Assembly: GCA_965644295.1 (NCBI GenBank)
Contig: CBFFRP010000075.1
Location: 62,001 to 126,000, forward strand
From: Paraphysomonas bandaiensis
Lineage: Eukaryota > Chrysophyceae
Direction of reading: 5' to 3'
DNA length: 64,000 nucleotides
In this document: positions 19,922 to 32,663 of the stretch, in pieces
How positions within the stretch are numbered: the stretch's first letter is position 1
Layout of the letters: every line of letters begins with the position of its first letter
Translations under genes and position numbers: made by a program
Notes under the pieces: generated by a model
Told to the model about the DNA's origin: nothing
The model's database searches: none
What the model saw: only the letters and a program-made list of their open reading frames with translations

Positions 19922-20970
19922 CAGTTGGTAGTTTCAGTTTCACGCCAATGTTCCAGGTATTATATACCTTGTTGGGTTAAACAACCCGTATTCATATCTG
20001 TTGCGGAATATTGTTATCCAGGTCTTACGTTTTGAAGTTTGATATACTCGTTAAGGAGTAGTTGTTGTAATCTATGAGCCTGCCTATTTTCAACACAAAA
20101 TAAATAAATGAGGGCTCTGTATATCCCAACACTAATAAATCAAAGTATGAAAGCATTAATATATGCCATCAACTCCTATACTGTGTGTTCTAAATGCATC
20201 AAGCAAGAAACTCATATCATTTTAGTTTTTTGCTGTTGTTGCTCTTCTGAATATTTCAAAGTAATCTAAGCCAGTTTGAAGTCTCACGAACTTCACCAAA
20301 CCTATTGGTACAATAAGTTTTTGACACTGAAACAAGGTCACAATGTCATTTATCTCTGCACCGCCCAAATATTTTTTCACGTATTGTTAATAGAAAAAAA
20401 ATACTATAGTTAACTAATACCATATAAAATTGGATAGGAAAATTGAATATACCGCCATAGCACTATACATACTAGCAAAAAAATATGCTTTGGTTAAAAA
20501 TACATACATATATTTAAATATTCATTTTTGGTATAAATAGTGTGCCAATTAATTGGCTTGCTTATAATTATATTTAATAGATTGCATCTTAAGCTGTATA
20601 AATAGGTACAAAAAGCTCATTATCTGTAAGCATGGAAGAACTAGGATGTATATATGTGCACAGCTACTTTTTTATCTTGTTATTAATCAAAACGGTGGAA
20701 AGTAAAAGAGTCAGAATACACTTTTAATATCAGCACGACAGAGTATTCACATACATGTCAAAGATCGTTGTCATATAATAAACTGAGCACTCTGACAGCG
20801 ACCGTCGTGATACATAATATTATAGGATAATATCCGGATACAATTTTTTGATAATTTCACAACTTGTCTTGAGGTGTTCTCGATGATAAGTATCGGAGAG
20901 ATTTCTTTGGTAAACTATGAACTAAAAAACAGAGACAGCAGATAGATACTACTTTGTGTGGTACAAGAAG
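19922..20970. other. AT-rich intergenic sequence
   Basis: 3' flank of MINDY and about 1 kb of AT-rich DNA. No gene, RNA or organised repeat identified. Confidence 0.4.
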
Positions 20971-21130
20971 GGCGACACTAAAAAGTGTCACTTGTGTAGA
21001 CGTCTTTTGGCCCTCACGAATAAAAAGGCATCCGAGACTGGTGGACCCACCTGAAGGGTATCCAGGGTAGTGGGCTGCCTGCTGAAGTCAAGCATCCGGG
21101 AATGTTCCCACCTTAATGACACAAAATCCT
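20971..21130 (+). repeat. Fragment of LINE-like repeat family
   Basis: Matches, with substitutions, the copies at 45226-45620 (minus) and 54530-54925 (plus): AGTGTCACTTGTGTAGACGT, a GGCATCC-containing core and GTCAAGCATCCGGG. One frame reads KCHLCRRLLALTN, a CxxC-containing coding remnant. The copy lacks the 3' tail. Confidence 0.6.
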
Positions 21131-21631
21131 GAAGTCTATATGTCCATGTTCTGACAGCAATTGCAACAATACAGATTTCTAGAAAGCAGTGTAGAGTTAG
21201 GATTCAGCGAGATATAAAGAATTACAGGTCCCTGCAGACAAAAGTGAATTCGATAATGTATATATAGAGAGAAAGAGAATAATGAGGAAGAAGACGAGGC
21301 CGTTTTCACTTAAACACAAACGAAGGCGCAAGAAAGCACGTACCAAACTTCCAACACGATATCATTGTATGAAACACTACCATGTTTGTGAGTTTTTTTA
21401 AGCTAAACTAAGAACGATTTGACTGATTTTCGCAAGTGAACCACACGTTAAAATAAATGTTGATGTTTCTGCGTGCAGTTTTTTGTCTGAGGTTGTAGTT
21501 CACAAGGTTTTTCGAAAAAGAAATATAATTGAAGGCTACTAATTTCTAATAATTGGATACTTGATAAATAATTACTTTTATTATTTTTGGATACCTCTCA
21601 CCAACTAATTGTTACGCAAACCTGCTAAAAG

Positions 21632-21743
21632 CAGGGGCTGGTAACCGTTAATGACCCAATAATGGTATTCCGGTTCCCGGCAATTATAATGGCATTAATG
21701 ACAAATGTAAGGGAAATTATAATGGCATTACCATTAGGCCCTG
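21632..21743. mobile_element. Short hAT-like MITE
   Basis: Starts CAGGGGCTGGTAACCG and ends CCATTAGGCCCTG, imperfect inverted ends. It is flanked by GCTAAAAG (21624-21631) and GCTAAACG (21744-21751), an 8-base target duplication with one mismatch. The interior is made of TAATGGCATTA-like palindromic words. Similar sequence occurs at 46998-47145. Confidence 0.7.
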
Positions 21744-21800
21744 GCTAAACGAAGGCTATCTAACCAAAATCATTATAGCCAGTTACAACACACTTGATAT

Positions 21801-21885
21801 CAGGGCTGCGTATCAATTAATTGATTTTCAATTAATTGCAATTAATTGTCAATTATTGAAATTGCAATTGTTGAAATTGGGACAT
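21801..21885. mobile_element. 85-base CAGGG element with perfect 8-base duplication
   Basis: Starts CAGGGCTGCGTATCAATTAA exactly after CTTGATAT (21793-21800) and stops exactly before a second CTTGATAT (21886-21893). The far end lacks the expected CCCTG. The body matches the start of the longer element at 55065-55497. Confidence 0.65.
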
Positions 21886-21962
21886 CTTGATATATAGGTG
21901 ATCGATCCGACTATAAAATTAAAGATTTAACGTTACATATTATTAAAGATTTTGAAGAACGA

Positions 21963-24900
21963 CTATTTCCGTTTGAAAGTTAGTGATAACTGAAATTCGT
22001 ACACACCCGGTTGTAGGAGGTTGTCATCACTAACACGCAGTGACCAATTATCACCACTTCCAACCCCCATGACGTAGGGGTCGATGTTTACACACGTGAA
22101 ACTATTTTTGCATCGATTTACATCTCTAATATCATAAGCGGTGGCCACATCTTCTGTGAAATACGGCTGTGCGCGAAAGTTAAATGGCCTGCAACAACTA
22201 ATATCAAAGCTCCATGGTTTGTTCGCACTTATCCCTTCCAGCTCATCAGGTGAAGTACCACCAATCGACGCCCCGTATTCGCAATAATCTGTATCACTGA
22301 GATCAGGGTGCACTGTTGCATGACACCCTTCCTCAAATTGCAGCCGTCTAACGTTATACCTATTCGAGTTATCTACAGGAATTATGTATGGTACATGCAA
22401 CGCTTCTACAGGAGCGCGATGAAGAGCAAATATCGACGAAGTCTTTCTATCCTGCAACATATATAGAACAATGAGATCAATCTGCTACGACATGTACACA
22501 AACCGGATAGTTCTCATGAGGACCATTTCCAAGCCATGTACAAGAGTCAAAGCAGTCTTTGATATTCATATGTACTCCAATTCTTGGTGGTGGGCAAGGG
22601 AGAGACGATAAATCAACGAGAACTTTAATAAGAAACTATTGACGGAGATATGAGTGTGGATAGAGTGAAAAACAATTTCTTACATTCGCGTGACAATCAA
22701 ACACGTACGATACACTCCATCGCACACTAAAAATTCTACTGCAGTCAGAGGAATCCGATTCGCAGACAGGTACACTAGACTCGTTGTCATCTGTAGTATC
22801 ATAATGAGATTGACTATACACTGCCATCCCTATTTCAGTATCAACTTCATCGTATCTCATATTTGCCAATGGTCGAGACGACATCACTTCAACGTACGGA
22901 ATCACTGATGAAGGGTAAAACGAAAGCTTCCACAGTCTGACTTTTGCGGATTCTTCTGGGCCGCGAGTATTACTACTTTCACTGGGTAGAATAGTTTCTT
23001 TTCCCAATCCAAATGAAGAAGCGAGCTTAAAATATGATTGAAAAATGAATGAGTGTGTGCTTGCGCAGTTACCTCGTGCAGAAATAGCTCCTGTCCATTT
23101 GACCGAACCTCTATGACAACAGATCGTGTGCTGCTGTCGTTCACAAATCGTTGGACTTGCAGAAGTATCATCACTCTACCTCTGTTATAATATATACATA
23201 AGTAATATGTGAGAGCAAATTTTTCATACCTATCTATCTGCATCGGCGTCATATCCCAGGTACAGCGAACGCCCTCGCCGAAGTACATATCGCTGTCACC
23301 GGGAATGGCGCTCTTTTGATGAATGAAAACGTGATCCACATCCATAAATGTTAATTCTGTGTGACCACAGACTGGCATTCCTACGGTAGGTGGTTTACTC
23401 GGATTTGAGTGACGAGCCATTGGAATATTCCGCATTTCTCTGTCCATACCAGCAGCTTTCCAGGCAGAAGCATAACCCTTTTGGTCAACTGCAGTTGGGG
23501 CCCGGTGAATACTAAATCCGCAAGATGTTCTCACGCCATCGCACACCGCCGGTTCAGCCAAGACATTAACTCCGTCAATGTGTAGAGACTCAAGACAACC
23601 TTTTTGAGAGCTCACGACTGCTTCAACGAGTTGTGGCTTTCCTTCTAATTCCACAGCCGTGTATTCTACACGCATCAATATTATAAGAACACATGTTGTA
23701 ATACAACACAAACCTGCGCGCAACAATATATTAGGTTCAATGCACGCCTCATGCGCAATCCAATTTAAAGTAATATTGAAGGTTGGAGAACTTCCTACTT
23801 GCTTATTGCAGACTTCACAGTCACGGATAGCTGGGTGTCGTATGGGCTCTTCTTGAGGGTGTCTAGTGTGGATATTCGCATACAGTTGACGCGGATGGAT
23901 ATACACCTGCTTAAACCCAATAGGATATCCTGCAGGGGCAAAGGATGTGGGACTAACTAATCGACCAATAAGAACAATGCTCCATACTGTTTGCTTCGTA
24001 ACTTGTACAGACTGGAAGCTAGAAGATGCAATCGAGCTATCCAGTTTCTCTTGTAGACGTGATAGGCTGTATGGCGACATATGCAATTCCTCGGGCCATG
24101 GAATTCCACGTGCAGACACTTCAGAACTTCCGCAGGGCGGATGATTTGGGCATCCTACATGCACTGGAACCTCAAACCCACATATGCCCTTTAACTCCTG
24201 ATAGCTACGTCTTCCACCTACCTCGTCTCCTCCTAGGTGCCTGTGTACAAGAGCAGATTTCCGGTGTATGAACGGTGCACATGCAACAACAGCACCATCA
24301 CATAGCAATATGGAGTCAAAATAAAATCTTGATGTTAAATCCTCAACATGGTCCATAAGATTAGATATTCGAAGTTTTGCTGTTATAGCCACAGATGTAT
24401 TTCTCTCAGCTGATTTCTCGACTGTCAAATACTCTTGAGTAAAATCGACGTGGTAAACAGAACAATCAAAGTACTTCATAGATTCTTTTGCTTCTAGAAG
24501 TTGAGGTTTCAGCAGAACTCCCTTAGTTTTAAAGTCATGGAAAGCGAAGTCTGTTGAAGTCCACAAACCACAGGGACGGATCCCAACAGGTGAAACCAAG
24601 GAAGTACAACCCTCAGATTCATCATACAGTATAGAGTCTATACCGCGATGTGGCCATGTTAGTCCGTTCAATAAAGTAGAACCAGGAACGTAATGATCAC
24701 CATTGTCCCCACTGTAGTGCCACGAGCGACCAAAATAAGAGCTTGTTGTGACTAACCCTTGATCTGCCCACTCATACAGGAAACCGCCCTGTAGTCTAGT
24801 GAAAGTGTGAAACGCGTCCCAATACTCCTGTAGTCCGCCCCCACTGTTTCCCACCATGCGACAATACTCGCTCAGCACAACTGGCAAATCCGGAAACCTA

Positions 24901-26875
24901 TTGGCCATTACAATACAGTCGCCCACTTGGGCATGCATAGGACAGAGAATATCAGTGGCCATATATCGTGACTGCAGCGTAGAGCTCGTTCCATTACGAG
25001 GACCATAAGAAGCAGGTTCATACATTACCAACCTAGAGGGATCTCGCTGCCTTATGTACTGTGCCATTTTATCATGGATTTTTCCGTAGCCGCTTTTACT
25101 GCCAAGTGACCATGCAATCACACTGGGATGTATCTTGTCTCGCTCATACATACGAATTAAGCGCAACATACACGCCATCTCCCAGTCAGGAGCATCCAAC
25201 AGTCTGTCTAGACTGGAGAAATATATCTCCATATTTGCAACATCCACAACATAGATACCATACAGCGTGCAAAGTTCATATATCCAAGAATGATGGGGAT
25301 TATGTGCAGTTCGCAGTGCATTAAAATTATTTCTCTTCATCAACTGAATATCAGCTTCGATCAGCTGTCTGGACGAAACCGACCCAGATACAGGGTGGTG
25401 TTCACTTAGATTAGTCCCACGAATGAGTATCGGTTTACAGTTCACTCTGAGAAGTCCGTTGCTAATATCAACTGTGCGAAGCGCAACCCGACAAGATTCA
25501 GCTTGAATAGTATTCCCATCAGCCGAATTCCTCAACATAATAACGAGAGTGTACACGTAAGGCCTCTCGGCAGACCATAACTTCGGATGCTTGACAGAGT
25601 GTGCATGTGTAATGGTAGATGTCCAAAGTGATTGGGATCCAACTTCTAGAAATGTAGCGGAGCTTGAACTGATACCAGGCTGATCAGTGCTTTCCTGAGA
25701 GAATATCGGTGGAGGAGTGACAAGCTCCCTCACTTTCGACATAGGCTGTGTCTTGGGGTTATCAAATGCGAAGTATTGGGCACCATCTATGGGCCCAGCA
25801 GTAGATGCAGTCATTACACCCTCCTCATATAGAGCCGTACATACCGACCACTCAGCAGACGTATAGAAGAGATTTCGTCTTGGGTACACGCCGCCGTACT
25901 GAGCACTATCTGCCTGTGATATACGTCATTGCGGCAAAATTTGCACATCACATACTTACCACCTCCGTACTGAAATATGTATCAGGAGCAGCGGTGTCCC
26001 ATTCCAATTTGATTGAGATGAAGACTGTAGTTTTACCGTCTATAGATATCCTAGAGCTGTCATCCATTGACCAACTACATACAAAATATATAATTAACCT
26101 ACTCACAGTACATGTAGCACTTCGCATACCTGAAATCACATATACGTACAGGTTGTGGTAAGCTAACTATGTACACCTCCCGACATAAACCACTTAATTT
26201 CCAAGTTTGCTGGCTCTCCAGGCAACTACCGTCCGAATATTTCATAACAATAACCTCTAGACTGTTGGGGTGCCCATATTTTACATGGGATGATACATTG
26301 AACTCAGCAGGAAGTTTTGAGTCTTTTGAAAATCCCACAAACTGTCCATTAACCCATACGTATAGCGCACTATCGGCCCCACCGAAATGTAACCTTAGCT
26401 GCCGACTTATCCATTCACGTGGTACAACAAAGTCGTATTGGTAGTAACCGGCAGGGTTATCCGGCGGCACCTCACATTCGGGGTCTACATAATTATGTCG
26501 ATGTTGAATACTATCTCCACTACTTTCAAGTTGCCACGGACGTGGAACACAATAAGTACGACTTCGCTTGACTTCTCTGTCCCCCAGCAAATTGATAGCA
26601 TCTGTAAATGATTTGCACAGGCTAAACGCCCACTTGTTATCTAGAAAGAGAACAAACGGCGAACACTTAGGCTGTAGTACAAAATTGCGGGCGTCGATTT
26701 CGGATACAAAGCCCATCAGTGCACTGTGCGTCTCCAGTCTGTCCGTACCCTGAACCTTAGGGTTTAAATGATGGAGTTTTCTGTTCTTTCTTTTCCTGCG
26801 AACAACAGCTACAAGGAGCCAGCAGGAGGCCGTGAACAGAGCCATCTCCATCCATGAATTCATGGTCGCAAACAT
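21963..26875 (-). CDS. GH2 beta-galactosidase-like protein, catalytic acid/base replaced
   Basis: Eight exons on minus: 26130-26875, 25960-26074, 23714-25913, 23230-23665, 23073-23181, 22684-23025, 22504-22635 and 21963-22451. Total 1522 residues; seven GT-AG introns of 46-55 bases; frame checks throughout. The LacZ five-domain plan is recognisable: sugar-binding jelly roll (YYQYDFVVPREW, GADSALYVWVNG), immunoglobulin-like part, TIM barrel (LIRGTNLSEHHP, RTAHNPHHSWIYELC, GIYVVDVANME) and the domain-5 motif TWLGNGPHENYPDRK. The nucleophile Glu is kept (VVLSEYCRMVGNSGG, about 636). However the acid/base motif SLGNESGHG reads SLGSKSGYG, placing Lys560 for Glu, and the metal-site ETHG reads EIYF (His to Tyr518). 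Residues 10-25 form a membrane anchor before RRKRKNRK, so it is probably a type II membrane protein. LacZ has about 1020 residues; this one has large insertions. Either a pseudoenzyme or altered chemistry. Confidence 0.92.
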
Positions 26876-27539
26876 TTACAAGATCTAGTTAAACTCCCTG
26901 TCAATACACCTCTTCTCCACTCTATTGACAACCTCTTGGACTGTCATCGATCATCACCGACACAATGCGAGGAAAGAATGATGTGTTTGAATTATATCAA
27001 CCATATCCAGTGGACTGGACCGTATGTTAATGAATAGAGAGGCGAAGCTGCTCGTATGACTCCATACATACACATATATACGCATATGTGGAGAGTTTAA
27101 CGAAGTGCTACTCTGCTATTGGAAGACACGCACACTTCATATCACTTATTATTTGGACTTTTTATCAATTGTTAAATTCGAAAAGTAGAAAATATGCTAA
27201 ATACCCTGAGATTTTGCCACCTGGAAAGTCGTACATTGGAAAAAGTGTTACACTGCTGATTGGTATAGGAATTCCGACATGTACTGTAAATACTGCTGTA
27301 TATTCTGTGTATACGATGAACCGGTGTACGGTATATTTCTGGATATACGTATATACGGATCATACTGATGGTTGTGTGTGTGGTGTCTTGGGGGTGTAGG
27401 ATTGCTGTGCAGGCGAAGGGTTTGTGGGCAGATACATACATACCAGCAACTCTGTACGGTATCAGACGGCAGATCATATCCACTAGTAACTACTGCTATT
27501 ATACTCTCGCTCCGTATATATCCATCCACCCTTATTGAG
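26876..27539. promoter_or_regulatory. Divergent intergenic region rich in GTATAC words
   Basis: Lies between the start of the GH2 gene (-) and the His-rich membrane protein gene (+). From about 27290 it is crowded with GTATAC, ATATACG and TACTGTA words. Open frames here on both strands overlap and have no domain. Confidence 0.4.
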
Positions 27540-29765
27540 ATGCAAGACAATAGACTGGTGTGTGTGTGGCTCTCTGCTCTGTGTATGTTCATCTAGTGTA
27601 GGATGCTATCCCAGGGTGTGATAAGGACAATTGGGGTCAGCCGCATCAAGAAAGGAAGCCGTTCAGCACACGATACAACACCGATATAAAGGAGAAATGT
27701 GCGGCAGTGTTTGCCGCCAAGACACCTGCTGCTGATACGCTTGAAGGTAATCGCTAACATCACACTGGATCGTTGATGAGGTTTATTGGTAGGTGCTGAG
27801 GTAAACTATTACCCAACCACTGAACATTTCGGGCATTTCGATGGAATCGATATGGTTCCTGAAAATCATGATTTATTTCCCGCATATTCTCCATGGAGTA
27901 AGATGGACGCATCCAAAACCAAACCAGGTACAATACTGGGGAGAACATGCGACGCTGAGCAGGATGACGGTAGCGTTTGGACAGTAACTCGACTTGGCCC
28001 GTTTCGTACAACAGGTTAGATACCTTTGAAACGGTTTATTGTTTTATTTCTGTTTAGGATGCTACGATTGGACTCAGGTTGGATGGGATAATGCGTTTGA
28101 CATGGAGGAGAAGCTGAAAAAGTATCCAGATGGTGTATTTGTTGTTGAACAATTTTCTGGCCCTGTGACGGAGGTGAAATAACCACAATTGATATAAAAA
28201 TTTGGCTGACTGTGTTGTAGGACGGAACTCGTCTTAGCCACCCGCCGATACATATCCATCACATTCATGTTGGACCAAAGCCAGGAATTCGTCAGCGGCA
28301 GGATGGAGTAAAATGTATGCTCTCCGATAATTATGATGACTGCTATGACCCAACTAGGTACCGCTAGTGTTATGAAGTTCTCCCTGACATTTTAACAATT
28401 AGTTTACATTAGAGTTCTGGAGCACCATGGGGATTACCAATGCACAGAAGAAGAAGGAGGGCTAGACTGCCTGTCTGAGACTGTTCCCGATGGATATGGG
28501 AAGCTGATCACATACCCTCTTGGTATAGAGGGCGATATGAACGATGTACGGGCGTGTGGAAGCCCTCCTCTTGAGTACTACTACCAGTTGGGTGTGAGAT
28601 GGGTACCTAAAGTCGCTGCGGATGGAACAGTTTCACCTTTGAAACCCCTGAACTTTTACAACTTCATTGGTCCAGGAAACATGAACTTCAATGACCAACT
28701 CACCTACATCATGACATACCAGAGCCCCACAGATCGGGATACTCTATTCTGGTGAGTTTTGTTCATGGTAATAGTTTGTCTTTGTAAATTTTCGTTTGAT
28801 TTAGGTACACTGGTCGAATGCCACACTCGGGTGAAATGTTGAGAAACAAAGTTCATGTCCACAACAAGATTTTCAAGGAGGCTTTGGTCTTTGCTGCAAC
28901 TCCACATGAATTGGGCCTCACAAAGCAGAATAAGCTTATGCCAGATAAAGCTTATAACACAGTTGATATTAAGGCAGCTGGGTTTTCTGACCACGATGCT
29001 GTGAAAAAGTTCCTCCTTCGCAATCTGGATGAGTCAGGAAAAGCTTACGACTCGCGTGTGTCTACTACAAAAGTGTCAGATTTTGACTACCTGACCGATG
29101 ATTTTCACAGCAGAGAACGCCCGAAAGCTGTATGTCAAGTACTTCAGAGTCTGGAAGAGCATGACGGCTACTTTTATGATCGCCGGGAGCCAACTTGCTG
29201 CGCTCCGTGGCATATTAAGAAGGGCGACATTTTCACGGTGGTGGGATTTAACGCGAAACTTGATTACAAAGTTGGACCTCACACCGACAAGATTCCAAAG
29301 ACATCTCCTGCACATGTTAGCCTGTGGATGTCGTGGGCGAATGAAGAGGATCCTCCAGTTAGTCGTTTTGGGATTCGAGGGCATAATCAAGAGCCTAGTG
29401 GAGGACTTCTGAATCCAAAATTTTTTCCAGCGACCCAAAAGATAGCTTACATGCTACATGGAGGAGTCATTTCAAACCACCAGGCCGTTTATCACGACAA
29501 GTACATTGAAAGTACTGTTATTATTACAGTCCTACGTAACCCTATCTCTTCGCTTCTCTTGCTTGTCGGTGTTGTAGCCCTTTCGATATACAGTTGTGTT
29601 CGCCGATGTTCTGGGGGGAAAAAGGCTGTTACACGCAAGGAGTTTGAAATGACGGGCCATGCGACGAAAACATGTCCTGATCCTGAGTCTCTTGTTCGCA
29701 CAGTGGCAGATGCAGTGACAAAGTCTTCAGAGGAAGAAATGGTTCGTGCGATGAAGAGTAACTAA
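27540..29765 (+). CDS. Single-pass membrane protein with His-rich ectodomain, function unknown
   Basis: Secure exons: about 27602-27746, 27793-28014, 28058-28173, 28221-28357, 28413-28751 and 28805-29765; introns of 43-55 bases, all GT-AG and frame-consistent. The first exon is uncertain. ATG 27540 can splice after 27557 (44-base intron, 645 residues in total). Alternatively the same ATG reads through a signal-peptide-like LVCVWLSAL and uses a very short intron. Notable features are a histidine cluster (HPPIHIHHVHVG), a later HHGDYQC, many Cys, and near the C-terminus a hydrophobic segment (SLLLLVGVVALSIYS) followed by basic residues, giving a type I topology with an 80-residue cytosolic tail. 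His clusters suggest metal binding, perhaps a copper-dependent oxidase-like fold; I cannot name the family. Confidence 0.75.
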
Positions 29766-30199
29766 TGGAAGTGATGCGCAAGTGAAACATTTGCTTTCTG
29801 TCCAGTTTGATGCAAGTTGCATATCCTGTTTAAAATACTGTGACGGCAGTTAGAATAATTTAGTGATAAAACAAGATGAGCCTATCGTATATCAAGTCGG
29901 CGTTCGAGTTTTATGTACTCCAGAAATTCTCTAAGTTAAAATACAACAAGTATTATGATTACTTAATTTTGGGTCATGAGCAAAGTAAAAAGCAGCGGCT
30001 AGTGTATCTTATCAGAGCTATGTATATGTTACAATGAATAGAAAATAGACTAAAAATACGACCATGAAAGTATGAAATAAGAAACTACGTGGTTACCGAA
30101 AGTGTCATAGCAGTGTTGTAACAGAGGCCCTCAACATGTTGGAAATTGCTCATTTTAAGCTAGATCACAGAGAGAATTTGTCGTAAGACTAGATAGATT
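29766..30199. other. AT-rich intergenic sequence
   Basis: 3' flank of the membrane-protein gene, then the edge of the decayed copia element. Nothing else visible. Confidence 0.4.
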
Positions 30200-30437
30200 T
30201 ATTAATAACGTTTACACGAAGTTGTGATAAACAACACTAACTCATTTTAATCTACGCATAATACCCTACATATGCGAACCTCTCGTTACTGAACATATCT
30301 TGAAAGATCAAACTATTTCAGTTTCTCAATATATATCATCACAGCATTTGTACATCACTATATTTCACTGTATTCTTGTACATTGTCTTCAAGTGACATA
30401 CTGAATATATACTAGAATAAAATCCATATTCTAATAC
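30200..30437 (-). repeat. Probable 3' LTR of the decayed copia
   Basis: On the minus strand it starts TATTAGAATATGG directly after the purine tract AGTGGGAG and could end ...CGTTATTAATA, giving 238 bases. The TATT...AATA ends match those of the intact element although the interior differs. The downstream end is inferred from that ending only. Confidence 0.5.
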
Positions 30438-30602
30438 TCCCACTTAATGTAGAATGCAGTGAGACAAAACAACAGTGATCACAATAATCTTTATGCTATG
30501 ACTATCTAGTCCAATTTAGGTAAAATAGATGTGAAATCTTTTAAAGATACATATATTATAACTAGCAGTCAATGTAGGATTTTCACCCACTAAAACACAC
30601 CT

Positions 30603-32563
30603 TTAACCTCTTCGGGGTCGTTTCTTCTGCTGCTCCTCCAATCTGTTTGACACACTCCTCTTAACCCCGGTAATCGTTTTCTCATGACGGCTGAAGATCT
30701 TCGTGGACAATGCCTTTGTAAAAATATCAGCCGCCATATCATCCATAGATACATGAATCAACTTTGCTGTAGGAAAGTTTCCATTAACATGTTCTCTTAT
30801 CCAGTGATACTTGATGTCAATATGCTTCGACCTCTTATGATACACTGGATTCTCTGAAAGATCCTTTGCACTCTTACTATCCATAAAGAATGGAGTCGGC
30901 TTCGCTACCAAGAGTCCGAGCTTCTTGAACACCCCCCGAAGCCACACCAGTTCTTGCATAGCCGCATACTCCGCCATATTATACTCAGATTCCATGCTTG
31001 AAGTCGCAAGTTACTGTGGTCTGAAGCTTGGACTGCCAGGCCAAAGCGCCCGCACATAAAAACACGATGTAACCCGTTGTGGATCGCCTACTAGCCATCC
31101 TATCACCAGCCCAATCTGAATCACTGAATACATGTAAATCAAGCTCACTCCCACTAAATCTGAGGCCCTCATCAACTGTACCACGTAAATATTTGAACAA
31201 ATGAATAGCTAATCTGTAAGCCGCATATGTTGGAGGAGTACTAAATCGAGCTAATAAAACCCCACAGCATAAGCCAGATCAGGTCTAGTATGAATCGCCA
31301 AATGCAACACCGCTCCAATAATTCCTCTATACGGAAATGATTCAACCCATTGCTTCTACTCCTCCGTCAGCTCACGTTGCTCTGCCAACAAACCTGAACA
31401 TTGGTAGGTAGTGGAGTCTCCTTGTTCTTACTGCTCTTTCCCATAAACGAACTGAATTTCTTGACAATAATATTATTGGCATATATTCCGATTGATCTCT
31501 AACATTATGATATGTACCAGTCTTCACCTCTCGTGATTCTGATAGGATATATATTTAAAAACCTTTTGCACACACCCAAATCGTGCGTCTCAAACGTTTC
31601 GCAGAACCTACGTTTTTATTAACACTTTTTCTAAGTAGGTGAGATCAGCAGATGCAGCAGATGCAAAAAAATGCAAAGTGTAATTGTTGACCATCATTAT
31701 ACTCCATCATCGCATATATAAGCATGTATCTAAAATGCAAGCAGTAAAATGTAACGATTTGATAAACTAGTCAATATTTTTGTTCCACTGCCTCGGTGAG
31801 GAGGACTGCAATCCATACAATGCCTTGATCAATTGAAAGCATCACCCCGCTGGCAATTCTTTTTCAGGTGGAGGTGCCATATAAACATCCTCTTCAAGAT
31901 CGGCATAACAAAACGCTGATGATACGTCCAACTGATGCACGTGCATATGAAACATAAACGCTATTGCTAGGACCAGTCGAATGGTTATATCCCTTTCATC
32001 ACTCACTGGAGCAAACGTGGACTACTCCTCCTCCGTTTTCTCTCTTGTAGATTTCCTAAATTGCAATCAGCAGCGCCTTATACTTATTAACTATATTCCC
32101 CAGAATATCTCTCTTCACCGTGTGCACGTACTTTGCTCTCACCAATTTCATTCCACGTGGAGTCCGCACAATCTTTAAGACACGTCTCTTCAGCAGTGAA
32201 GTATTCTTCACCTTCCGAACTTGTCGCCATTTCTCGTACTGTGGAGATCTCTCTGCTTCGGCATACGAGTCCGGTATCTTAATATTATCCTCTTGTTTCA
32301 ACTCTGCATGTTGTAATTTTTAGCAGTATATAATATGCATCTGGCACCTCTACCATATTTATCTCTCCCAATACCGATGCATTCGCCAATCTACGCTGCA
32401 GCCGTTTCCTCCGTATACGACCATCACCATCTAGTTCAATTGGTCGACGAGGTATATACGAACCCCTACCTTCTTGCTCATCCTGAGCCCGCAAATTTTG
32501 CGGTGTGGGAGGAGCCCCGCTCGCACCCCCAGACCCACGGTCTGTCGAGGTCTTCAACCTCAC
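30603..32563 (-). pseudogene. Remnant copia pol (RT-RNase H)
   Basis: The longest fragment (30603-30995) covers the RNase H end: MDSKSAKDLSENP, KRSKHIDIKYHWIREH and a basic tail ending KKRPRRG. The adjacent fragment 30985-31200 is in another frame and overlaps it, showing a frameshift. Fragments at 32056-32301 and 32285-32563 are the RT N-terminus and the preceding linker. Not translatable as one protein. Confidence 0.85.
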
Positions 32564-32663
32564 GACTGTCTCTTGACAGGTTGGGTCAGGACTCTCCTCT
32601 GGAACTCTCTAGGTCTTCCCTGGTCCAGCTCCCTGGCTGGCGTAGTACTCAGGGCGTCCACTA

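Larger units (their letters stand above)
30200..32663 (-). mobile_element. Decayed Ty1/copia element
   Basis: Minus-strand order runs from about 32660 to 30200: a Pro/Gly/Arg-rich linker before RT (GGASGAPPTPQN region), RT start (YAEAERSPQYEKW, VRAKYVHTVKRD), RT palm pieces around 31800-31960, and RNase H/C-terminus (SDSDWAGDRMASRRSTTGYI, MAEYAAMQELVWLRGV, KHIDIKYHWIREH). These are split by frameshifts and stops. Gag, protease, integrase and the 5' LTR are missing. It belongs to a different copia lineage from the intact element. Confidence 0.85.

Noticed and set aside
22690-24271. Plus-strand frames inside the GH2 gene
   Set aside because: Antisense shadows of well-supported GH2 exons; no independent motif.
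27600-29765. TMEM43-like identity for the His-rich membrane protein
   Set aside because: First impression from size and a C-terminal helix; the TMEM43 repeats and multiple membrane segments are absent.
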